Positions 26,532 to 35,023 of a DNA stretch of 64,000 nt are shown here, one piece after another (positions within the stretch are counted from its first letter, which is position 1; the number at the start of each line of letters is the position of its first letter). Location: IMG/VR virus record IMGVR_UViG_3300035390_000014, positions 1 to 64,000 of that record; one strand, 5' to 3'. Below the pieces are notes generated by a model. The model searched no databases and had not been told where the DNA came from. It worked only from the letters and a program-made list of their open reading frames with translations. The stretch comes from a virus. Made by a program: the position numbers and the translations under genes.

Positions 26532-28333
26532 GTCCCCTCCAAAAGTTTTCTTTTTTCTCCTGAATCGGAAAATAATTTAATCATCTTATTCATATCACTT
26601 GAATAAGTAACTGGTATTAATCTTCGAGTCTTCTCGTTAATCAACACAACTTTTAATTGATCTGGATTCATTTCGCCTAAACCCTTAACACGTAATAAAT
26701 GTTTCTTCTCATCCCGTGCTTTAGTTACTTCTGCTGTTGTCCATAATGGGATAAAATTATTCTTTTCATTAATCGCATATAAAGGAGTTTCAGCATAAAA
26801 GAAATGACCATTTTTAATAATCTCTGGAGTTAATATAGCCAATGCTAAAGTTAATAATGCAAAGATATGCAAACCATCATCATCAGCATCTGTTGCACAA
26901 ATAATTTTACTATATTTTAAATCATTAATATCAAAGTCAGGTCCAACTCCGGTTCCAAATGCCCCTATAAGTTCTCCTATCTCTTTATTCTTTAAAATAT
27001 CTTTAGCAGTTGCAGCGCTTGGTATTTTACCCTTCAATGGTAATATAGCATGCTTTCTTGGGTCTCTACAATCAACTAACCCACCAGCTGCAGATTCACC
27101 CTCAGCTACAAACAGCTCACCAAACTTACTTGAACAATCTCTTAATTTTGTAAATTTAGTTGAAACTCTTTTCCCAGTATTAACAGACTTAAATTTTTTA
27201 GAATCTAATTTCGCTCTATAAATTTGAAAATGAGATAATATTCTATCTAAATCACCTTCTCCATTCTTGTCCTGGTTTTTATTTTCATTGAAATGAGTTT
27301 CAAGCTGAGTTTTAATCTGAACGGCAAATCTTTCAAGTGAGGTTTTATTGTTGGTTAATCTATCTTTGGTTTGTCCAGCGAATTTTGGTTCTTTTAAACT
27401 TAACATGATATAAGCTTTTAACCCAACTAAACAATCTTGAGGTTCAAACTTATAACCCATTTTTTTACCTTTGGCCATGAAATAACTTTTGATTATTTCA
27501 AATAGATGATTGACATGAGTACCACCATTATCAACCGGAAGTAAATTAACAGATGACAGTACTTTAGGAGATATTGTACCACTCTTAACATATGTCATCA
27601 TTACATTATATGATTCTGGATTTATAGATGATTTAAATAAAACAGGTTGAGCTAAAATGTTATTTCCTTGCAGGCATCTTTGATCAAAATAATCAGCTAC
27701 TGTTAATTTAAAAATTTCTTTTGTTTCATCAATTATTAAAGCAAATGTAACTTTGGACATTTCAGCAGATGCTATTTGTAATCTTTTTTTAATTCTATTT
27801 AAATCAGGAATTAAACTATCAAATATTTTCTTCGAAGGTTTAAATTCAATTTTTGTTGAAAAAGGTGATTGTCCTTCATGTTTGGTTATTGATTTCTTTT
27901 TTAACTTACCAAGTTCAAAATTAAAGATTGCATGTTTATTATTTCTATAAATCTCGACTGTATAAAAATCACTTAAGGCATTTGCACATACTAACCCAAC
28001 CCCATGAAGACCACTTGCTATTTCATATGCTGATTTATTATCCTGAAATTTAGCACCAGAAAACAACTCAGTTGAAATAGTTATTGGTACATTTTTTGAA
28101 ATTGGAATTCCGCGTCCATTATCCATTATAGAACATATATGAGTTTTTGTATCAATTTTTATAGCTATAATACTTACATGACCACCTTGAGCTTCATCCA
28201 GAGCATTATCAAATGCTTCTTCAACTAAATGATGTGGGTCATCAGTTGGACCAATCCACATACCAGGTGAAATTTGAATCTGCTCCATTGGCTCTAATTT
28301 TCTTATATCTTCTGCAGTATATGATTTAGTCAT
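26519..28333 (-). CDS. 39: Type II DNA topoisomerase, ATPase/TOPRIM subunit (GyrB/ParE, T4 gp39-60-like)
   Basis: 604 aa. GHKL ATPase motifs: EEAFDNALDEA (E39, N43), MDNGRGIPI and GLHGVGLVCANALS. TOPRIM: FVAEGESAAGG near residue 411 and CATDADDDGLHI near 485, plus LPLKGKI. ATPase and TOPRIM are in one chain, unlike T4 where gp39 and gp60 are split. The ATG follows a TGAGGT site. The gene is preceded by a hairpin at 28353-28382 that may separate it from the gene upstream. Confidence 0.94.
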   Translation of the reverse strand: MTKSYTAEDIRKLEPMEQIQISPGMWIGPTDDPHHLVEEAFDNALDEAQGGHVSIIAIKIDTKTHICSIMDNGRGIPISKNVPITISTELFSGAKFQDNKSAYEIASGLHGVGLVCANALSDFYTVEIYRNNKHAIFNFELGKLKKKSITKHEGQSPFSTKIEFKPSKKIFDSLIPDLNRIKKRLQIASAEMSKVTFALIIDETKEIFKLTVADYFDQRCLQGNNILAQPVLFKSSINPESYNVMMTYVKSGTISPKVLSSVNLLPVDNGGTHVNHLFEIIKSYFMAKGKKMGYKFEPQDCLVGLKAYIMLSLKEPKFAGQTKDRLTNNKTSLERFAVQIKTQLETHFNENKNQDKNGEGDLDRILSHFQIYRAKLDSKKFKSVNTGKRVSTKFTKLRDCSSKFGELFVAEGESAAGGLVDCRDPRKHAILPLKGKIPSAATAKDILKNKEIGELIGAFGTGVGPDFDINDLKYSKIICATDADDDGLHIFALLTLALAILTPEIIKNGHFFYAETPLYAINEKNNFIPLWTTAEVTKARDEKKHLLRVKGLGEMNPDQLKVVLINEKTRRLIPVTYSSDMNKMIKLFSDSGEKRKLLEGTWMI

Positions 28334-28352
28334 ATAAACCTCATTAGATTAA

Positions 28353-28382
28353 TGTGAGGATGCACTCTATTGCACCCTCACA
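28353..28382 (-). terminator. Hairpin between 28392-28694 and the topoisomerase gene
   Basis: TGTGAGGATGCA (28353-28364) faces TGCACCCTCACA (28371-28382): a 12-bp stem with one wobble or mismatch and a 6-base loop. No U-run follows in either direction, so it may be an RNA-processing or mRNA-protecting structure rather than a full terminator. Confidence 0.5.
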
Positions 28383-28391
28383 TGATTAATA

Positions 28392-28694
28392 TTAAACAGA
28401 CTTTGGATCTCTTAGTAATTCAATTTCATATTCAGTAAGTTCCGGCATAAATTCACATTTTGCTTTTAAACTAGAGCCAAGATCAATTCTTCTTATTGGG
28501 CCGTATGTTTTCTCTTTTCTCAAAGCTTTAACCGCTCTGAGTGCAGAAAGCTCTCTTCCCTCAGTTTTGATAAACTGATCATTTGGATTACAAATAGAAA
28601 TTCCTCTTGCTACAAAACCTTCATTTTCAATAACAGTAATTGCCGCAAATGGGTGATTTCTTTCATCTCTCATGTAATAATTAACACTTTTCAT
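28392..28694 (-). CDS. Hypothetical phage protein, 100 aa
   Basis: Not recognised. Begins KSVNYYMRDERNHPFAAITV and has a central RGISICNPNDQF segment, a basic helix (LSALRAVKALRKEK) and an acidic C-terminus. It overlaps the next gene upstream by four bases (ATGA) and is the last gene before the hairpin. Confidence 0.65.
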   Translation of the reverse strand: MKSVNYYMRDERNHPFAAITVIENEGFVARGISICNPNDQFIKTEGRELSALRAVKALRKEKTYGPIRRIDLGSSLKAKCEFMPELTEYEIELLRDPKSV

Positions 28695-28921
28695 TTTTTA
28701 AAATCCTCTTTTCTAGTTAATTCAATTCTCGCTTCACATTCATTTTTTTCATTCATTTTATAATGAATTATTTTATCAACAATATATCCTCGTATAATAT
28801 CCCCTCTTTTAGGAATAGTTTCTAAATACATTTCATCCTTTGTTCCATCAGGATAAATAATATCTACATCATAATCTACTATTGGATCTATATTTAATAA
28901 TTCATCATAAAATTCAGCCAT
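28691..28921 (-). CDS. Hypothetical protein, 76 aa
   Basis: Not recognised. Acidic N-terminus (EFYDELLNIDPIVDYDVDI) and a beta-rich rest with PKRGDIIRGYIVDKI. It is linked by start/stop overlaps to the VWA protein gene upstream and to the next small gene, so all three are co-translated. Confidence 0.65.
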   Translation of the reverse strand: MAEFYDELLNIDPIVDYDVDIIYPDGTKDEMYLETIPKRGDIIRGYIVDKIIHYKMNEKNECEARIELTRKEDFKK

Positions 28922-30288
28922 TAGTCAACCCTCACAATATATCCTGTTTTATCAAGAGTGCGAATAGTACCACCTTTTTTATCAGATTGAACTACCCAAA
29001 TAATTTTTCTTGGTAAACTTTTCCTTGGAAAATCATTAATATTTTCACAACCACCATCAGTAAAACATAATAATACATCAGGATTTATTTGCTTCGCTCT
29101 CTCAATACCTTCTCTTAAAACAGTTCCGCCTCGACCTTTAACATTAAATTGAATATCAGATACTCGTTTTAATTTATACTCTTTTTGTAAACAAGTGTCA
29201 ACTTCAAGAACTGTTACCTCACAATGTCGATCTTTTTCAATTATGTTCTTACACCCTGAAAGACCTTCTTTAACATCTTCATCATCCATACTTCCAGATG
29301 TATCAATCATGATTACAATTTTAAATGTAAAATCTCTAGTCCTACCGGGGAATGGTGAAATTGATGGTGCAGTTCCATCATCAATAACAAATGCATAAGT
29401 TCTTTTTCTATTTATTCTAGATAAAGATCTTTTAAATTTACTATACCTTGATCCCTTTATCAATTTTTGTATAAGCTGATAATAAGGAACTTTAGGTGGA
29501 GTCAATGCTTTATCAATTAAAGACTGAATATGTCCTGGTAACATACCTCGTCTAGTACTAAAATTCTTAACTGAATCTTTAATTATTTCTTGAATATGAC
29601 CATCTATCTTTCTTGAAAGAGAACTTAAATCAGCAACTTCTTTTTCAACATCACCCCATTTAGAATGATCTCCGATTGTATCATAATCTGATCCATTACC
29701 ACCATGTCCGTCACTAGGTGAACCTTCTCCAGGTTTTCCCTCGCCTTCGCCTTCGCCTTCACCTTCACCACTATCTTTAGATTTATCTTTAGCATCTTTA
29801 AGAAGCTTGTAATAATATTCTTCCGTTGGTCTATCATCTTCCATTTCATATAAATCTGGAAAACAACTTTCCCATGGCTTATCTTGTATAATACACTGTC
29901 TTGGCATATTAATAACTGGATTAACAGCACAATCAGCAGCAGTATTCCATATTCTGGCTTTAGCCATTTTCATTTTATCAATTGGTTCATTTGATAAAAT
30001 TCTAAGTAATCGAGGGATATGTTTATTTAGAACATGCATCCCTTCATGTTCAATTACTTTTTTTAAAACTTCATTAGTAGTACCTTCAAAATATGATGGG
30101 TTGAATAAAAGTTCTATTGTTCCATTTGGTCTTGGAGCAACACCCATTATAGATGGAATATTTGAATCAGAAACTCTTCTTATGCGACTAAAGATGTATC
30201 CAAAATAATTATAAGATATATTTTCATTACCAGGTTTAATCGTCATTTCTGCAATTAAATTTTTTAATCGTTCTCCTGTGCCATTCAA
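28921..30288 (-). CDS. VWA-domain protein with N-terminal metallopeptidase-like domain (DUF2201-like)
   Basis: 455 aa. N-terminal domain has a zinc-peptidase HExxH motif (H81-E-G-M-H85 in VIEHEGMHVLNKH). A flexible linker near residues 165-200 is rich in GEGEG. The C-terminal von Willebrand A domain has the metal site IDTSGSMDDED near 325-335 and VLLCFTDGG. This matches DUF2201-type putative metallopeptidase/VWA proteins, which pair with MoxR ATPases; a MoxR-like gene is 11 bp upstream. The pair is probably a chaperone or remodelling machine. The start is TTG after an AGAGGTG site. Confidence 0.85.
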   Translation of the reverse strand: MNGTGERLKNLIAEMTIKPGNENISYNYFGYIFSRIRRVSDSNIPSIMGVAPRPNGTIELLFNPSYFEGTTNEVLKKVIEHEGMHVLNKHIPRLLRILSNEPIDKMKMAKARIWNTAADCAVNPVINMPRQCIIQDKPWESCFPDLYEMEDDRPTEEYYYKLLKDAKDKSKDSGEGEGEGEGEGKPGEGSPSDGHGGNGSDYDTIGDHSKWGDVEKEVADLSSLSRKIDGHIQEIIKDSVKNFSTRRGMLPGHIQSLIDKALTPPKVPYYQLIQKLIKGSRYSKFKRSLSRINRKRTYAFVIDDGTAPSISPFPGRTRDFTFKIVIMIDTSGSMDDEDVKEGLSGCKNIIEKDRHCEVTVLEVDTCLQKEYKLKRVSDIQFNVKGRGGTVLREGIERAKQINPDVLLCFTDGGCENINDFPRKSLPRKIIWVVQSDKKGGTIRTLDKTGYIVRVD

Positions 30289-30299
30289 TATACACCTCT

Positions 30300-31529
30300 T
30301 TAATTTTTATTAGATAATTTTACAATTGCCTCATAGAAATTTGCTTTATAATTAGGTTGCTTCATTAATTCAACATGCATGTTAGTCATGTATTTAAACT
30401 CTTTAGTATTTCTACCAAAAGTATCAATTGAAGTAACAAATATTGCAGAAGCATCTAAAGGTACCGTAGACAAATATTCACCTACATATTCTAATTCTTT
30501 TCCACCTTTTTCATATTTCGGACATTGAGTTGTAAGATAATTAATAAACCCAGTCATTATCTTTGAGATTCCAGCATTATCTTTCTGCTTAACTAATGCT
30601 GTCAATGCTGCTCTAACCTTTGGTAAGTTATAGAATATATCTTTTGGATTAATTTCTTTTCCTTCTCTTGCAAATTCAACAAACATTCTTGCTTTATTTA
30701 CATTTAAAAGTCCAGATGCCAAAGATTCAATTCTTAAAAATTGTTCATTTGTAAAATCACCCTTTCCACCTCTGTCAATTTTATGAAGATGGTGAGATAA
30801 TTTTTCATAACTAGCAGGGTTAGCAAATACAGATCCAATTTTCTGAGCACCAAAATCATATAGAAAATCAGGATTTGCTGAAATAAACTCAATGATTAAT
30901 GGATGAAAATTTGCTACAGCACCATAACTCAAAAAGTCTTTAACACTCACTTCTGTATAAATATGAAGTTGTCTTCTAAGACCGGCTGCATCTTCCATTG
31001 TATCCATTTGATATTCAGAATCATCTGGGTTATCAGTTGTTATAACAAACCAATTCTGAGGAAATGCCTTCAAATGAATTTGGTATTCATTCTGTACTTG
31101 CCAAAACATTTGCTGCAATGAATGATCACCCCTTGAACATTCATCAATAACAAATAGACCATAACTATCTTTATCCTTAGGAACAAAATCAGAATAAAGC
31201 ATTTCAAATTCTCTTTTGCCATTATCAACAACTGGAAATGGAATCATTATATCATCTCTTGATAAAACTGGAGATTTTAACATAATCATTGCAAAGTCTT
31301 TTCCAACAATTTCACTTAACTCATTTTTCAACTGATTACAAATTGCTGTTTTACCTACTCCGGCAGGACCAATTATATGAAAACATTGTCTCTCAATAAA
31401 ATCAAGACCTCTTCCCCAAGCGTCAATTGTATCTACAATGTCTTCTTTAATCAAATCTTTAATTGCACTGATTGATAATACCGGAATATTTAATCTTTCA
31501 AAGTATTTTTGTTCTTCATTATTAGACAT
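30300..31529 (-). CDS. MoxR-like AAA+ ATPase
   Basis: 409 aa. Walker A IIGPAGVGKTAIC (residues about 52-64), Walker B LFVIDECSRGD, then FVITTDNPDD as sensor 1. This is the MoxR/CbbQ-type layout. It is followed by a VWA protein, the partner such ATPases usually have. The ATPase probably drives assembly or disassembly of a phage or host complex; the target is unknown. Its start overlaps the cysteine-motif gene upstream by about 40 bp. Confidence 0.87.
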   Translation of the reverse strand: MSNNEEQKYFERLNIPVLSISAIKDLIKEDIVDTIDAWGRGLDFIERQCFHIIGPAGVGKTAICNQLKNELSEIVGKDFAMIMLKSPVLSRDDIMIPFPVVDNGKREFEMLYSDFVPKDKDSYGLFVIDECSRGDHSLQQMFWQVQNEYQIHLKAFPQNWFVITTDNPDDSEYQMDTMEDAAGLRRQLHIYTEVSVKDFLSYGAVANFHPLIIEFISANPDFLYDFGAQKIGSVFANPASYEKLSHHLHKIDRGGKGDFTNEQFLRIESLASGLLNVNKARMFVEFAREGKEINPKDIFYNLPKVRAALTALVKQKDNAGISKIMTGFINYLTTQCPKYEKGGKELEYVGEYLSTVPLDASAIFVTSIDTFGRNTKEFKYMTNMHVELMKQPNYKANFYEAIVKLSNKN

Positions 31530-31828
31530 AACATTATTCCTTTCTTTATATAATTCATAAATTTTTCTATAATACCTACTTTTACTTTAAGAGGTATAAA
31601 TAATTTTTCTTTCTCTTCCCGATCTATTTGGTCATAGGCACAACCATAATGAGTAAATCCATTTTCATCATTATAGTCATCTTCCCAATAATATCCAGTT
31701 GCTGCTTCTACTTCTTGTTTTGATCTTTTTATAATTCTACTAGTATAATATTCAATAACTATTGGACACATTTGATCACATATTGGTTTAACTAAACATC
31801 CTTTACATGGATCTTCAAAAGGTAACAT
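31490..31828 (-). CDS. Cysteine-motif protein (DPCxxCLVKxxCxxxC)
   Basis: 112 aa from the ATG at 31826-31828, which has an ideal GGAGAGG site; an upstream ATG at 31840 lacks one. The N-terminus FEDPCKGCLVKPICDQMC has the same four-cysteine spacing as the protein at 20595-20801. The middle is acidic and aromatic (YYWEDDYNDENGF). The C-terminal helix overlaps the MoxR start. Function unknown; metal binding is likely. Confidence 0.65.
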   Translation of the reverse strand: MLPFEDPCKGCLVKPICDQMCPIVIEYYTSRIIKRSKQEVEAATGYYWEDDYNDENGFTHYGCAYDQIDREEKEKLFIPLKVKVGIIEKFMNYIKKGIMLCLIMKNKNTLKD

Positions 31829-31845
31829 AACCCTCTCCATTCTAT

Positions 31846-31871
31846 TAGAAGAGGATTATATACCTCTTCTA
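31846..31871 (-). terminator. Hairpin after the candidate SSB gene
   Basis: Perfect 9-bp inverted repeat TAGAAGAGG (31846-31854) and its complement (31863-31871) with an 8-base loop. It lies directly after the stop codon of the candidate SSB gene. There is no following U-run in the minus-strand RNA, so it may protect the 3' end of an abundant transcript rather than stop transcription. Confidence 0.5.
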
Positions 31872-31872
31872 G

Positions 31873-32814
31873 TTAAAAATTAATATCTTCAAAGTTAAAT
31901 GTTGGTGCCTCTGCTGGAGCTGCTTTAAGTGGAGCTTGTTGAGTATTTCCACCTGCTGCTTGCTGTCCAACATTAGAATCAGGAATAACATTTCCATCTG
32001 GAACTGCCGGAGTTTGATCAGGAGTATATCCAGTAGCTGTATCAGTTCGAGTCCAATCAAATTTTTCATTGAATTTACCCAAAGACTTTTTAGCAATCTC
32101 TAAAACATTAAAGATTGACTGATTATCTAATGGAGCACCAGGGGTGAATGTAAATACATCCTTATCGCCATAAGCAGAAGGAGCTTTAGCCATTCCAACT
32201 GTTGTAACAAATCTTTTATTGTTAACAGCAATCTTTTCAAACTCAAGACTTTCTGGAGATGAAGGTTCAAATAATGGAGCTGTGATATCTTTCTTATAAC
32301 AATCAGCAAGATATTGAGATACATTATTATATTTCATTCCTTTACCTCTAAGGAATATAAATATTGGAGCACCTGTTTCTGCATGAGGAATTGGTTTTCC
32401 AGTTACATCAACATAAATACCTGCCATAATAATTTGCTCTCTACATTGGTTACAAAAAGCATTAGCAGCTCTTTCCGCTGAGTTGGTACCACAAACTCGA
32501 TTATTCCAACCATGCCAAGGAGGCTTTGGTTCTTTCTTAAAACTAAAACATGCAACCTTTGATTTACCTGCTTGATCTGTTTCGTTTTTAACAAGAATCT
32601 TTTTAACATGGGTTATAACCATATTAGCGGAATCTTGATTATATTCAACCCCTCTAATCTGAAGTTTACCACCTTGCTCTGTAACACCAATATGATTTGG
32701 TCTTGAATTACCAGCAATATATAATGAATGGAAAAATTCATCTTCTGGTTTCACTGGTTCTGTACTTTTATATCCTGTGGTTCCAAGGTCCGCATACTCA
32801 TTAAAATCTGCCAT
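31873..32814 (-). CDS. Candidate single-stranded DNA-binding protein
   Basis: 313 aa. A globular part (residues about 20-245) has a CGTN...CNQCRE cysteine cluster, reminiscent of a zinc-bearing ssDNA-binding protein such as T4 gp32. A flexible Q/A/P/G-rich linker follows, and the protein ends in an acidic tail PTFNFEDINF, like the C-terminal protein-interaction tails of SSBs. Position among replication genes and a strong GGAG site fit an abundant replication protein. No sequence motif is decisive, so it remains a candidate. Confidence 0.55.
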   Translation of the reverse strand: MADFNEYADLGTTGYKSTEPVKPEDEFFHSLYIAGNSRPNHIGVTEQGGKLQIRGVEYNQDSANMVITHVKKILVKNETDQAGKSKVACFSFKKEPKPPWHGWNNRVCGTNSAERAANAFCNQCREQIIMAGIYVDVTGKPIPHAETGAPIFIFLRGKGMKYNNVSQYLADCYKKDITAPLFEPSSPESLEFEKIAVNNKRFVTTVGMAKAPSAYGDKDVFTFTPGAPLDNQSIFNVLEIAKKSLGKFNEKFDWTRTDTATGYTPDQTPAVPDGNVIPDSNVGQQAAGGNTQQAPLKAAPAEAPTFNFEDINF

Positions 32815-32828
32815 TTTTTTCTCCTAAA

Positions 32829-33401
32829 TTAATTATTTGGTATTAAACAAAAATTTGAAAGATTTCTATCTTCTGGTAATGTAACCAAATTAAATTCTGA
32901 ATTAAACCAGCATTTCATATTTTGATCCAATAACTCTGTTGATAAAAACTTCCTTACGTTTTTATAATTTGGCAATGAAACCAAATTAGGGTCCTCAATT
33001 GTAATAGGAATAACTTTTCTAACTTTTTCATCAGTTATCTTCCCTACTATTAATTTAGGATGTGGGCAATATACAATTACTAATCTATTACCAACCATCC
33101 TAAAAATTTCGTTTTTGTAAAAGAAAACATTTGTATCTAAGTCAAATGCTACAGTATCTGCATTTAAAACTCTTTCAATTGAAGTATGCTGCCTGCATAA
33201 CATTCCAACTTTTTCTGAGCATATAGGACAATCCTTATAATCAATTTTATATTTTAATCCATTAATATGAAAATCGTCTTTCGCTGCTTTTGAAAAATAG
33301 CTTAATATTTTCCTTTTGTTTAATAGAAATTTAATTATTGTAATAGGATAAATATCACAATCTAACTTTTCTACAAACTTTTGTGTTGCAATTAATTTCA
33401 T
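32829..33401 (-). CDS. Hypothetical protein with a zinc knuckle
   Basis: 190 aa, not recognised. CPICSEKVGMLCRQH near residue 60 looks like a metal-binding knuckle. The rest is mixed alpha/beta with a repeated (L/V)VSLPNYKN / LVTLPEDRN pattern. It is the gene just before the candidate SSB and the first after the long non-coding region, so it probably heads this transcription unit. Confidence 0.65.
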   Translation of the reverse strand: MKLIATQKFVEKLDCDIYPITIIKFLLNKRKILSYFSKAAKDDFHINGLKYKIDYKDCPICSEKVGMLCRQHTSIERVLNADTVAFDLDTNVFFYKNEIFRMVGNRLVIVYCPHPKLIVGKITDEKVRKVIPITIEDPNLVSLPNYKNVRKFLSTELLDQNMKCWFNSEFNLVTLPEDRNLSNFCLIPNN

Positions 33402-33761
33402 ATTTCAATCCTTTTTTTTAAGCGACAAAAAACGACAAAAAGTTTTAGTGTCCATTTAAAACCCATGCAACTAGTCAATGCCCTAAGAATATAACATATA
33501 AATCATAATACAATAAAGTATTAGATAGATATGAAATAAACTTAAGACATCAACTAATTGCATTAGTTTTTGTAAAAGATTTATTTGACGTTAAGATAAT
33601 AATTAGAATATCAAAGACAAGTCTTTAACGTTTAATAAACTAATTACTAACATTGATAAGAATATTATTAATATAAATGATATTATCTATATTAAATTAT
33701 ATCCGATTTTAGACTTAAATTGCAGATAGGTGACAACTGACCTATTACGATTTAACCAAGT
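33402..33761 (-). other. AT-rich non-coding region with inverted repeats (candidate origin/promoter region)
   Basis: No credible gene in these 360 bases. It contains AACTAAT-TGC-ATTAGTT (33552-33568, perfect 7-bp stem), AAAGAC-AA-GTCTTT (33613-33626) nested inside ACGTTAAGA ... TCTTTAACGT (33588-33596 with 33622-33631), and ATAGGT-8-ACCTAT (33726-33745). CGACAAAAA is repeated near 33422-33441. Such clustered dyads in AT-rich DNA next to a candidate SSB gene suit a replication origin or a complex promoter region (inference). Confidence 0.45.
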
Positions 33762-33929
33762 TCATTTTTTAATTTTTTCTTCTAATCTTTTTAAATCTGT
33801 ATCATTAATTCTAATGCCGATAAATTTACTAATTTCTAATAATTGCTTTAAATCGGCCACATGAAGATAATTTATAATCTTATTCTTTATCTTCGTCACC
33901 AATTGTTTTAATGAACTTTGATTTGCCAT
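33762..33929 (-). CDS. Small helical protein, 55 aa
   Basis: A short frame starting at the ATG 33927-33929 (MANQSSLKQLVTKIKNKI...) with a GGAAGGA stretch about eleven bases upstream. The protein is all-helical and basic, ending LKRLEEKIKK, with a VADLKQLLEISKFIGIRIND segment. Not recognised. It is alone inside the non-coding region, so it may be a small DNA-binding regulator (inference). Confidence 0.55.
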   Translation of the reverse strand: MANQSSLKQLVTKIKNKIINYLHVADLKQLLEISKFIGIRINDTDLKRLEEKIKK

Positions 33930-34128
33930 AGAGTCAGATCCTTCCTTTCCAAGATGAGCGCATTAATATAATCAATTTACCTCCTTTCCGACACAGGATA
34001 AGAATATAAAGAGTTTGTTAAAATCAGAATATGCTATTAACAAATTATATGTTATCCTTATGTGAGTTAAAATTGTGAGTTAATATTGAGTTTTTTGAGA
34101 GTTTTTTACTACAAACTTATGTGTTGCA

Positions 34129-34149
34129 TTATGTATATTAATATATATA
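34129..34149 (-). promoter_or_regulatory. AT-rich 21-bp repeat, copy 1 (candidate promoter or operator)
   Basis: The 21 bases at 34129-34149 (beginning TTATGTATATTAATATATAT) occur identically at 47965-47985. Both copies lie in the two large intergenic gaps, just after one gene's stop and upstream of the next transcription unit on the minus strand. AT-rich elements of this type act as promoters for phage multisubunit RNA polymerases such as phiKZ's; the role here is inferred. Confidence 0.5.
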
Positions 34150-34170
34150 GTTCTCTGTTTTAAATAATAA

Positions 34171-34431
34171 TTATGATGTAAGCATAACAGGATTTATATA
34201 ATCATTTAAATTGAATAATAGATTACCTTTCTTGAATCCAGTATCAGCCATAGCAACTCTTTGCTTAACATTTTGAGGCATGTGCATATCATCAATGGTT
34301 ACTATAACTCCACCTTGAAATTTAAAAGTTATGCCATCTGGTGTTTCATCTACAGCCATAATTTCTTTTCTGCTAATAGTAAATTCTACTTTACCTCGTT
34401 TAACAGTTACCATATAATCTTGTTCATCCAT
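34171..34431 (-). CDS. Small beta-rich phage protein
   Basis: 86 aa, not recognised. Strand-rich N-terminus (YMVTVKRGKVEFTISRKEI, GITFKFQGGVIVTI), then a helical segment and a C-terminal LLFNLNDYINPV. It has a GGAGGGG site, is last in its transcription unit, and overlaps the gene upstream by 8 bp. It may be a small virion protein given its neighbours. Confidence 0.65.
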   Translation of the reverse strand: MDEQDYMVTVKRGKVEFTISRKEIMAVDETPDGITFKFQGGVIVTIDDMHMPQNVKQRVAMADTGFKKGNLLFNLNDYINPVMLTS

Positions 34432-35023
34432 TTAATTTCCCCTCCGCTATTCGTAAATAAATTAACATTTTCTGTTTTTCGGTTGATGTAATAAACCAAT
34501 CCATAAGATCGTCTTTTATATATGTTCTAAGGAATAAAGAAACCATCTCAGATAAATCACGAGACTTAAGTTGATCTTCTATCTCAATTATCACCTGATC
34601 AGAATTTTTTTCACAGAATTTTTTTACATCAACTTTCCTTAAATCTGTTTTTAAATATCTCCAAACATCTCCAAAAAATTCTATATAATCATAATTTAGA
34701 AATTTTATTAAATCATAAACATTATTCATAGCTAATTGATGATCTAAATCTGGAGCTGGCAAAAATTCAAAATTATACACTTCCAATACTTTATTCAAAA
34801 TATTTAAACATAATCTTCTTTGATCAACAATTTCTTGAGCCTTTATATCATTCTTAACCATTGTATATGTTTCTTTGAATGTAGACGTACCAATGGAACT
34901 AACAAGTTCCATTCCGTCATATTCAATGGAAGCTTCATAATTCAATTTATTTTGATTTGGATCATCTTGTTCTGGTAAAGGCAAAGATGATCCAGTTAAG
35001 ATTTCTAAATTATCTACCGCCAT
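34424..35023 (-). CDS. Hypothetical structural-region protein
   Basis: 199 aa from the ATG at 35021-35023 (MAVDNLEILTGSS), with a GGAG site 14 bases before; a longer frame upstream would run through the preceding gene. Largely helical with aromatic clusters (FLNYDYIEFFGDVWRYLKTD). Not recognised. It overlaps the gene upstream by 14 bp, which suggests translational coupling. Confidence 0.7.
   Translation of the reverse strand: MAVDNLEILTGSSLPLPEQDDPNQNKLNYEASIEYDGMELVSSIGTSTFKETYTMVKNDIKAQEIVDQRRLCLNILNKVLEVYNFEFLPAPDLDHQLAMNNVYDLIKFLNYDYIEFFGDVWRYLKTDLRKVDVKKFCEKNSDQVIIEIEDQLKSRDLSEMVSLFLRTYIKDDLMDWFITSTEKQKMLIYLRIAEGKLNG

Noticed and set aside
29742-29775. A short tandem repeat in DNA as a regulatory element
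   Set aside because: It encodes the GEGEG linker of the VWA protein and keeps the frame, so it is explained by the protein.
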